A DNA stretch of 64,000 nt from positions 930,001 to 994,000 of the forward strand of contig CM073198.1 in the NCBI GenBank assembly GCA_037042915.1, in the 5' to 3' direction. The notes under the pieces are model-generated. The model had not been told where the DNA came from. It worked only from the letters and a program-made list of their open reading frames with translations, and made no database searches. The translations under genes and the position numbers were made by a program. The number at the start of each line of letters is the position of its first letter. Position 1 is the stretch's first letter. Source of the DNA: Auricularia sp. M13. Taxonomy: Eukaryota; Basidiomycota; Agaricomycetes; Auriculariales; Auriculariaceae. Below, piece after piece: positions 35,500-43,926 of the stretch.

Positions 35500-36532
35500 T
35501 CACGGCACAGCCGTTGCACCATTATAAAAATGGATAGTCTCGTCCGAGCACCCCGCAGGCGTCATATACCCATACGGGCCCAGATTCACGAAAATGGGCA
35601 CAGCGCCCGTGCCGTCGGGGCACGCGAGCCACGCGGAGTTGTTCGGGCGCGTGATGTTCGCGATCGTCCATTGCAGCGCGTCGCCGCTGAACGCGAACGC
35701 GCCGGCGCTCGCGGGCGCGGGCGTCTTGCTGAACGAGAGACGCAGCTTCATCACGCTCGCGTCGGTGCGCGGCTCGACGGAGCCGTAGAGAAGGCTGCCG
35801 TCGCCGAGCAGTTGGACGAGCTGGCCGTCGACGACGTTGAACTGGCCTGAAAACAATGACTTCAATCTGCCATACAAAATGATACAGTAAGACGAAACTC
35901 ACCGGCAGTGGTGTAGCTGCCGAGCACAGCGCCGCTGGCGGTGTACAGCGGGTTTGACTGCAGGTACTTGTGGAACTGCGGGTCCTCCTGCACTCGAGAA
36001 TCAGAAACGGCGCAACAGTAACTGGCAAAGCACGCACAACAGCGCGGATCCACAGATAATTCGGTTTCAGCGTCGACCCCGGTCCCGCGCCCGCTGGCGA
36101 GGTTGGCGACGAGCCGGACGATGTGCCAGTAGACGTCGGAGCGGCCGTGGTCGACGTAGGTGGAAGAGTTGGTGTCACCGATGTTGCGGCGCCTTGCAAA
36201 CACTGTCATGGCGCGCGATTCAGCATGGCCGCTGCGGAACATTCGAGTGGTAGGATTCCTACCTGCGAGTAATACTGGTTCGAGACTGTGCAAACCCCTG
36301 ATTGCAATTCATGAGCCGCGGTAGTAGAACGATACCGAATCAAGCTCACATCCCGCCGGGCAAGCTACGCAAAGACATTTGTTAGTGGAGGCGCAATCAA
36401 AAGGAGGAATCACAGCGCACTTGTGGGTCCAGTCCATCCAATGCCGCCACATTGACCCCACTGCGGCGCCGTAGCCTGCGCCAAGGACGTCTGCGCGACC
36501 GCGAGTGTAAGAGCGAGTGCGGCAACGATCAT
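35500..36532 (-). CDS. Secreted CBM1 (cellulose-binding) protein, six exons
   Basis: Exons: 36532-36421, 36364-36350, 36297-36263, 36202-36038, 35987-35903 and 35846-35500; 252 residues. All junctions are GT-AG and the frame closes. Residues 1-20 are a signal peptide (IVAALALTLAVAQTSLAQ). Residues 23-58 form a textbook family-1 carbohydrate-binding module: QWGQCGGIGWTGPT, then TCPAGWVCTVSNQYYSQCL. It is encoded across four exons, one only 15 nt long. A Ser/Thr/Pro linker follows. The last ~150 residues (NYLWIRAVEDPQFHKYL, QFNVVDGQLVQLL, TIANITRPNNSAWLACPDG, VNLGPYGYMTPAGCSDETIH) form a domain I have no function for. I recall it only as accompanying CBM1 in basidiomycetes. An extracellular plant-cell-wall binding role is inferred. 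A TATAAG box lies about 46 bp upstream. Confidence 0.87.
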
Positions 36533-36577
36533 GGTGTCGGCCTTTGGGAGGTGCGGCGTTGACGACAGCAAGCCCCG

Positions 36578-36583
36578 CTTATA
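36578..36583 (-). promoter_or_regulatory. TATA-like box of the CBM1 gene
   Basis: TATAAG on the minus strand, about 46 bp upstream of the ATG at 36532. Confidence 0.45.
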
Positions 36584-36794
36584 TCGTATCCAGTGCCAGC
36601 GCAGCTGCGAGCGAGTTAATGCCGGTGCGGGGAAAGATGAAGCACGTACTGATCACGTGGTTAGCCAGCGGTTGGTCGAGCTAAAACGACGGCAGTGTAG
36701 TCGATAAATCCTAATGCGCTCGACGTGGGAAGCACAATCAGAGCATTTGGGCCCGCCATAGCTAGGTGCAATTGAACGGTGTTCGTGTACGCGT

Positions 36795-37461
36795 TAGGGT
36801 TCTGTGTAAAATGCCCGAACTATTCTCAACATGTTTTTTAACCAACCCGTTATTTAACAGGTGTTTAAAACAGTGTTTAAAACACAGCTTATGTAATGCA
36901 TTAGAAACATCGAGACAAGCTTAGAAAAAGCAACCTTCCAGTCAAATTTGCCCAGGTATACCTCCTCATACCCTAGGATATCACGGATACCTGCCAGGTA
37001 TGATTGGCAATGCATGGTACTTGAAACTTTAATGCTTGATGTAATGTTGTAAACTTCTACCTGTGAGAATATAGGTCAGAATGAGCCACTTTATATACTA
37101 GATGTTTAACAACACTCTCAGGTCTGGGCACTGGAAGAATGCTGTTCTCTTGTGAGATCTTGCTAATTAGTTACTTACAGCACTGAGACAGCTCCTGCAG
37201 TTGAATGAATCTTTCACTGATCACCTGTGTGCGATGCGAGATGCAGCTAACTCATATGCTACCAGCAATGGAGGCTGCTGGGATATAGCGGGAAATGGCA
37301 CAAAGACAAAATCCATGCCTCCAACACATGTCTCAGAGGTCCTGCAACTGAACTGTATTTTGTTTTTAAACAGCCAATTTTCGGACGTCTGTTTTAAAAC
37401 AATGTTTTAAACACTGTTTTTTAACCCGTGTTTAAAACGTGGCATTGTACACAGAACCCTA
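36795..37461. mobile_element. hAT-type MITE, 667 bp
   Basis: Terminal inverted repeats start TAGGGTTCTGTGTA and continue for 21 bp with one mismatch. A perfect 8-bp target duplication, GTACGCGT, flanks it at 36787-36794 and 37462-37469. The interior is AT-rich and non-coding, with subterminal clusters of GTTTAAAAC-type palindromes, as in the element at 19137-19631. The two differ in TIR sequence after TAGG, so they are related families or old members of one. The ends are nearly perfect, which suggests fairly recent insertion. Confidence 0.93.
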
Positions 37462-37692
37462 GTACGCGTTGTCGAGCGGCCACGGATCCGGAGCGTGCAA
37501 CGTATCCGGAGAAATACTGCGATTCTGCGACGTTTCTCCGGCCATGCCCATGCATAATTCGGAGTTCGCTATGGAGCCTATGACGAGCGCGGTCTCGAGG
37601 CATTGAACGATTGTTCCTTTTGACTGTGATGGAGGGAACAGACCGGTACAAAGATTAAGGCTCCGATCCGCCTGCTTGCTTATTCCGCTCAC

Positions 37693-38093
37693 ATGCGCAA
37701 GTTAGAGCAACGCTGTGCATTATTTCATTCATCCATCTATGTCTTGACCGCTGGTGCCGATGCAGCGGGTTTGCTGCTGCTGACTGGCCGCGCTATTGAG
37801 CTCGACGGTGCAGAGCTCCGCAATCAGGCGCATAGACTCATAGCCGGTCCGTCGAAATTGCTAAACTCCCGCTGGTTGGGAGACATTGTGCTCATAGGCT
37901 TGGCCAGCCGATTAACTCTCACCGGTCCGCCCATCGGCTCAGCTTTTCTGACGTAGAAGACTCGAAGCAGTCACATTTAAGTATATACCCCTACCACAAC
38001 AAGCCATACATGCTTGGTCCGACCACTCCTGAGTGGAAGAGTATGTAGATCATCAACCCGAGTGTCCGGTTGCCGAGGTCATATGCAGCGAAG
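37693..38093. other. Intergenic with F-box 3' debris
   Basis: The plus-strand frame near 37740-37840 reads VLTAGADAAGLLLLTGRAIE and then LDGAELRNQ. This resembles the C-terminus of the F-box gene at 43927 (VLTATSVREFAAALT, then CAIELAGVELRDQ). It is probably a small relic. The rest holds nothing I recognise. Confidence 0.35.
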
Positions 38094-39605
38094 TTAAACG
38101 AACAGGTCAGGAAACTTCGAAGCGTCAGTACCATCCAAAGTAATGCTGTTTGATTTGCTCACGGCTATGTCGCATCTAACGTCATCCATGTGACACCGCC
38201 CTGTCGACAGCGCCCACCGTCCGGCCAATGCGAGCTTGTCGTCGGGGATGCAGCTTTCCTGCATAAGACGAGCGTATTGGGCGCGCGGTTCGAGGTTGAC
38301 GTCCGCAACGGCCTGCATGGTGGCGAGGACGGGGCACAGGAGCTTGTGTGGGATGAGACCATGCTGCCAGTCACTGCGCTGGCAGCCTTTGCCGCAATAG
38401 CGCATGATTCTGCAGGTTCCGCACGTGGGGAGCCGCGCCTGATTGGCCTCGTCGTAGTCGAGTATGGTGCGCGTGCAGCCTGGGCCCGCGCAGCGCCTGC
38501 TGTAGCTGGAGAGCGCCGAATGGATGACGCCGAGGACCATCCTGGTGCGGGGTTCCTTCTCGACGGTACGCAGGACGACGTCGTCGGACACCAAATCCTT
38601 GGCAAGTGCCGCCTTCTCGGACGCCGGGAAGAGCGACATAACGATAAGTATCCAGTCCGCCTGCAGAGGTCCTGGAGTCCGACACAGGTCCAGAGCCTCG
38701 TTAAACACCTCTCGGACTGCGGCTGCAACCGGAGCCAGAAAGCGTAGGATATCGTCTGGAAGTGCGAATGGCCCGGTGACGATTGTATAGAGAAATTCGG
38801 CAGAAATGTGCAGGGCACTGCCGTCCAAAAGCCAGTCTGCATCCCTAACAGGAGGCGACACCTCATGCAGGATGTCCTCATATTGCTCCCGCATGGACAC
38901 AGAGCCGCCAATCCCGTAAAGGATCATGGAAAGTACGGCCCAAACAAGGGACGCATGATGGTCACCTTCGAGCATGATATCCCAGACCCGGGGGCGAGCG
39001 AGCTGCAGGATGGCATTGAGCACTAACAGCGGGCTGTGGTCGGCAAGGAAAAAGGTTGACATGACAAGTGGCCTGATGGTGCAGGCGGGTCCGAAGGGGA
39101 ACAGCTGGTCGACGTTAGTCGGCCAGGCCCCGTTCGCAGATCGGAAACGCTTCCGCGGGTTATGAGCGCGGTCGAGGACTCCGCGTGTGCTGCCGGTCGA
39201 GGTATCGACGCCATAGAGGCAATTCATCAGACAGAGACACAGCAGGATTCTGAACAGCTCGAGAGGATTGGTGATGTGGTCCTTGCCGCAACGCTTCAGC
39301 AAGGCCTCGTGTCCGCTGCGACGCGAGCAGTTGTCTATGTTGCTCTGCATTCCAGATTTAAGCCGCGCCACTTCGTCCGCACAAAGAGGTACTGCCAGAT
39401 TGCGCATGCATGCGTCCCAGAGGCTATGGTGCTTAGTTTGCAAGTCTGGGATATCGGGCGAATTGACCTGCAGCAGGTACGGAACTGCAAGAAAGCAGAC
39501 GGGACAGAACCGCGGATCTAGACGCCGTTCGTCCCGCAGGCAGTCCTCAAGAAGTCTGAAAAGCGTATGATCCCCGGGGCGGGAATTAGAGGTGTTGCCA
39601 TCCAT
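38094..39605 (-). CDS. MYND zinc-finger protein 2 (divergent, single exon)
   Basis: 503 residues from the ATG at 39605. An in-frame ATG at 39713 would add 36 residues of poor character. The N-terminal Cys pair is RFCPVCFLAVPYLL, equivalent to CCPWC in the other three MYND genes. Family blocks GAWPTNVDQLFPFG and SLVWAVLSMIL are recognisable but more diverged. The MYND finger: CAGPGC, then TCGTCRIMRYCGKGCQRSDW, then HKLLC. Unlike its relatives I see no need for a 5' intron. It is probably an older branch of the same family. Role unknown. Confidence 0.85.
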   Translation of the reverse strand: MDGNTSNSRPGDHTLFRLLEDCLRDERRLDPRFCPVCFLAVPYLLQVNSPDIPDLQTKHHSLWDACMRNLAVPLCADEVARLKSGMQSNIDNCSRRSGHEALLKRCGKDHITNPLELFRILLCLCLMNCLYGVDTSTGSTRGVLDRAHNPRKRFRSANGAWPTNVDQLFPFGPACTIRPLVMSTFFLADHSPLLVLNAILQLARPRVWDIMLEGDHHASLVWAVLSMILYGIGGSVSMREQYEDILHEVSPPVRDADWLLDGSALHISAEFLYTIVTGPFALPDDILRFLAPVAAAVREVFNEALDLCRTPGPLQADWILIVMSLFPASEKAALAKDLVSDDVVLRTVEKEPRTRMVLGVIHSALSSYSRRCAGPGCTRTILDYDEANQARLPTCGTCRIMRYCGKGCQRSDWQHGLIPHKLLCPVLATMQAVADVNLEPRAQYARLMQESCIPDDKLALAGRWALSTGRCHMDDVRCDIAVSKSNSITLDGTDASKFPDLFV

Positions 39606-39713
39606 TGCAGATGACAGTCGGGATCTGGGCCAAAGATTTTTGCACAGCCTTCGGGTTTGTCCGACGTCACTTGCTACTTTGAGGTGTATAATGGTGAATA
39701 GATGACTGTTCAT

Positions 39714-42255
39714 CGTGGGATACCGTCAAGGATGAGATTTTCCCACTAGAGATATGATAGGTCGAGTCTCCTACATAAGTCGCTCCCTACCGAAAGTTGA
39801 CATTTTGACCCATCACATTGATAGTCATGCTGCGCGTCAAAAGCACAGAGGTGCCACTTGGAACTTTGTCAGTTTGACGGGAATCTGGCTCCGCGACTCG
39901 TCCCGCTCTGCCGCCGAGCACGGTGACGATATTCGCCCTGCGGTTCGAGCCAGCGCGTGCACAGCAGACGCCTTGCCGCTTCAGTAATAGAAGTACAGGT
40001 GAATTGCTGCGTCGCGACTATGTACAGCTTCGTCAATATAGCAAAACTACTATTACAATACTTCAATTACACTCAAAAATTCATATACCGTACGCAGCAG
40101 AAAAAACCAAATCTGAAACTCAATTAAAACCTTGGTTACGACGTTCTCGAGCCCGACTGATCATCCCCGAGCACGCCGCCCCCAATTTCCGCCTGCATAG
40201 AAATGAAGCGCGCCAACGGGAGCGAGCGCGGCGAAACGAATGGTGCGCGAAAATCGTCCTCCATTCGCGGCGCGCGGTTGGACGCAGGCGGGCCGTTTCT
40301 GAGTTCCCACACATGATAGTGAGCACCGTAACGCGGGGCAGCAGGCGAACGTCGAGGACGAGCTCGGCGAGGGGAGCATTGACGACGCGCACCGACTTGC
40401 GCGGAAATGAACTTGGCAGCTCGAGTCGGCGCGGCGTCCAAGTGCACGTGTACCCCGCGGCGACCACTGGCAGGACCACGGCGGACCGGCGCTCTTGCAA
40501 CGGGTATGACGTGAGGCGGGGCGATAGTCATACGCAGCGCCGCGATTGCCAGTGGGGAGGACACGCGCGCCGCAGTCGACCTGCCAGTGGCGCAGCGTCC
40601 CAGACCCAGCAGCATCGCGAAGCAGCGGGCGCCGCCGTGCCCGTGGAAATATCGAGCGCGCGCGTGTAGCCTTCGTGCGTGGCCACCAGGTTGCATATGC
40701 GGCTTGATCACCGCTTCGCCTGAGATTCGTCCGAGTCGGTGCAGCGACCAGTAATCTCGAGCTCGAGTGGTTGCTGCGCGGACCTTACTAGCGAGGATGC
40801 AGCTGGCGCGATCTGGGGTGTACGCGACGGCACAGGCTCCCCGTCTTCAGGATACGCTTCTGCAGGCGTGCGCCTCAATACTTACGAGCGATGTCTAGAA
40901 GGCATCCCTCGCACTCATATCACGCACAACGCACTCGCACCAGCCCAAACTCTCGCGCGCAAGGTGTGGGAAACGGTACAGTAAAGCGCGCGGGATTCGA
41001 ACATTCTTTGCGCAAAGCAGGCTGCGCGATAGGCTGCTGGTGATCGTTTGGGATAGCATCAGTGCCGCTAAGGAGTTTCAGCGCAGACGTCGACGTCGAC
41101 GCCGCTGGGGAACGAATTTTGCGCCGCAAGAGAGCACCTGCCGGAGCCGCCGCCCATGCCGCGGTCGACGAGGCAGAGCACAACCACGCCAGCTTCAGCA
41201 GCGAATTGTCGCGCTCAGATCAACTGATCGCAGTGAACGCAGACGGGCAAGGTGCGGCCCAACGACTCGGAGTAAGTACTGTATACGGCGAGATCGATTA
41301 CAATGCTCCTCTCTTGCTTTGTGGTCCGCCGTGATAACTGTAGCAGCTCAGAATACAGACTGACAGCGAGGATTGGGCGAGAATACACAGCGCGAAGCAG
41401 AGTCAATAAATTATAGGCGCAGTGATGAGCGGGCAACGCGCAGAGAGGGAACCCGCGGTGGCAGCGTAGCGGCTGGGTATGGGACACTGGACAGCGGTCC
41501 GATATCGCTCAAACAGCAGACCAAGACGAGCTGCAGTAAAGGGCAGATATAGATGCGCGGATGGACCAGTACGGGAACCAGGCAGTTTGAGGCCCAGACG
41601 ATATCGTATTAGAGCAGAAGTCGGTGTATCAAGTCAATAGATGATAATATAGGACGATTGTTCATCGCGTAGGGCAACAGGACGATGGGGCAAAAAGTGA
41701 TAACGAGCCGGTGAACACTGAACAGAAAAAGTCGTTACGTTGCCCGACATAGCCGCAAGCCTTGGCGTAGATACAGCAGCAAGAGCAAGCTGGCAGAGGT
41801 CCAGCCTGACCAGCAGCAGTTGGCGCGCCGTGCGTGTGCGGCGTGCTCACGGTGGACCGGATGGTGGACGAAAGCCAAGACTGGTTGAGGGCTGTGCTCG
41901 GCAGTTCGCGGCCGAAGATCCGAAGTCCGACTGACACGTTTTCTTCCGCAACCCACGACGCCCCCCGCGCGACGCTCTGGCCTATAGTCATAGGCGCCCC
42001 AGCTGCTCTTTTGTCATGTGTTGGGTGTTTCTGTGTTCGCTGCTGCTTCGAGTTGTAGTCAGCGAATGATCGGTAATGCACTTGCTAGTTCTTTGCAAGT
42101 CGTTATGCTGAATAATTGTGTAGACTCAACACACGTTTTCAACTGCCTTTTCCAGTGGGCGCGTTCGCACAGGCCGTCATCGACATGCACGAGCTACAAT
42201 ACCCAATGCCGAGGGAACGCGCGTCTAGCGGCAATCAAGCTGCACCGCCACTCAG
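39714..42255. other. Intergenic; contains the left arm of an inverted repeat
   Basis: No intact gene. Bases 40195-40480, read on the minus strand, match 43275-43620 on the plus strand (see the repeat entries). The remainder is GC-rich with chance open frames. Confidence 0.4.
40180..40480 (-). repeat. Left arm of inverted repeat flanking the FAXC-like gene
   Basis: Minus-strand words GGTCGCCGCGGGGTACACG, CTCGAGCTGCCAAGTTCATT, CTCGCCGAGCTCGTCCTCGA and GTGTGGGAACTCAGAAA also occur in the same order at 43275-43620 on the plus strand. One translated frame (RKSVRVVNAPLAELVLDVRL) looks like old coding sequence, so both arms may be relics of a duplicated gene. Several indels separate the two arms. 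Confidence 0.7.
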
Positions 42256-42261
42256 CTATCA

Positions 42262-42268
42262 TATAAAA
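42262..42268 (+). promoter_or_regulatory. TATA box of the FAXC-like gene
   Basis: TATAAAA in the context TCATATAAAAGGAG, 49 bp before the ATG at 42317. Confidence 0.65.
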
Positions 42269-42316
42269 GGAGATTCGCAGAGAGCTGAGGATCCCCCGAA
42301 ATTCCAGTCTACAACA

Positions 42317-43105
42317 ATGTCTTCGACGACAGCCACGATCAAGCTGCACGGCTTCGCCAAGCCCTCCCCAAACGTGCCCAGCGCGTCCTTCTTCTGCCAA
42401 AAGCTCGAAACGCACCTCCGCTTCGCCTCCTTCCCACGCTCAAACTACACGCTCGTCCCCGCGCTGCCCTTCCGCCAGCCCAAGGGAAAACTACCCTGCA
42501 TCACGCTGTCCGCGCCGGGCAAACCCGCGACGTTCCTCGAAGACTCGCACTTCATCATCCGCACCCTCACGCGCGACGGCGTCCTCGCCGACCCCGACGC
42601 CGCGCTCGGTCTCACAGCCGCACAGCGCGCCGAGACGCGCGCGTGGCAGGCGTGGACCGAGGAGATCGTCTACGCCGCCGTGGTGTGCACGCGCTGGCTG
42701 CGCCCGGCCAACTACGCGCGCACCGTCAACGCCCTACCCCTCCCCTGGCCCGCCCGCGCGCTGCTCGGCTGGGTCCTCCGGCGCCGCATCGCCGGCCGCC
42801 TGCGCGCCGCCGGCCTCGGGATGCACTCCGACGCGGAGATCGACGTGCTGCTCCTCGAGTGGGTCGACGGCCTCGATGCGCGGCTTGCCGACGGCCGCCA
42901 GTGGTTCCATGCCGGCGACGCGCCGAGCAGCGCGGATGTCATACTGGGCAGCTTGTTGATGAACTGCGCCGGAGAGAGCAATAACCCCGAGTTTAATGCT
43001 ATGTGGATGCAGCGCGAACGTATCCGGGCGTATGCTGAGCGCTGTACGAAGCAGTGGTTCCCGGAGTACGAGGGCGTACTGGCGCTGCTCAGGAAGGATG
43101 CTTGA
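42317..43105 (+). CDS. FAXC/metaxin-like glutathione-S-transferase-fold protein
   Basis: 262 residues. The start is the ATG 49 bp after a TATA box; the frame is open further upstream, but that part reads as 5' leader. The N-terminal thioredoxin-like half has the family pattern SFFCQKLETHLRF, then RQPKGKLPCITL and TFLEDSHFIIRTL. The C-terminal helical half has EEIVYAAVVCTRWL, then GLGMHSDAEIDVLLLEWVDG, GRQWFHAGDAPSSADVILG. This layout matches the failed-axon-connections (FAXC) group of GST-fold proteins in length and motif order. The group is widespread in fungi, with poorly known biochemistry. No classical GST catalytic Ser/Tyr is obvious. The gene sits between two arms of an inverted repeat. 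Confidence 0.87.
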   Translation: MSSTTATIKLHGFAKPSPNVPSASFFCQKLETHLRFASFPRSNYTLVPALPFRQPKGKLPCITLSAPGKPATFLEDSHFIIRTLTRDGVLADPDAALGLTAAQRAETRAWQAWTEEIVYAAVVCTRWLRPANYARTVNALPLPWPARALLGWVLRRRIAGRLRAAGLGMHSDAEIDVLLLEWVDGLDARLADGRQWFHAGDAPSSADVILGSLLMNCAGESNNPEFNAMWMQRERIRAYAERCTKQWFPEYEGVLALLRKDA

Positions 43106-43274
43106 TGGGAGGAGGGCATTGTGTATCACTGAGTCGGTCCGATTATATTGCTTGTAATTTTCCAAACTCGAACAAATTAACGTTCATTTGCTTTTTACTC
43201 AGAAGAATGACTAGAATAGTGGAGAGTTGAATGGTCACAACCCAGCCGAATATAGTATACCCGCCGGGAGTTTC

Positions 43275-43620
43275 GCCTGCACGCGGTCCTGGTCGCCGCG
43301 GGGTACACGCTCTGCCTCGTGCACTTCGACGCCGCGCCGACTCGAGCTGCCAAGTTCATTTCCGCGGAAGTCGGTGCGCGTCGTCAGTGCTCCCCTCGCC
43401 GAGCTCGTCCTCGACGTTCACCTGCTGCGCTGGCCCGGGCTGCCGTTCTTCCGGCCCGGTGCTCACGATCATATGTGGGAACTCAGAAATGGCCCGGTGC
43501 TACCCAACGCGCGCCACGAATGGAGGACGATTGTCGCGCCGCAGCTGCGCACCATTCTTTTCGCCGCGCTGGCTGGCGCCGCTCCCGTTGGCGCGCTTCG
43601 TTTGAGAGCGGTAAAGCGGA
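43275..43620 (+). repeat. Right arm of inverted repeat flanking the FAXC-like gene
   Basis: Inverted counterpart of 40180-40480, about 170 bp beyond the FAXC-like stop codon. It contains some extra sequence relative to the left arm (for example around 43425-43460 and 43540-43550). Confidence 0.7.
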
Positions 43621-43926
43621 AACGGCTGTAGTCAAATCTTCGCCAATGAACACGATATGACGAGCCGTTTTGTCCTCTACGTGAAAGCCTCAACGTCAGA
43701 TTACAGAATCTTGATCACTACCGAAGAATGGTGCTGCCGAGACGGAAAGGTAGCTGCAAAAGCTTGGTGTCACAATGGCAGGGTTGAGAGATGCCGCGCA
43801 AGCGTCCCAACTTCTAAGATACGTTTTACTTTGAGTCAGAACCGCGTATAATGCCTCGTTCGACATCGCAAGGATTCCAACGAGTTGCCTGACAGTCTCA
43901 CTACACCACCTGGCCGAAGACTAAAC

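Noticed and set aside
42116-42316. N-terminal extension of the FAXC-like frame
   Set aside because: It would start upstream of the TATA box at 42262-42268 and has no family resemblance; the ATG at 42317 fits better.
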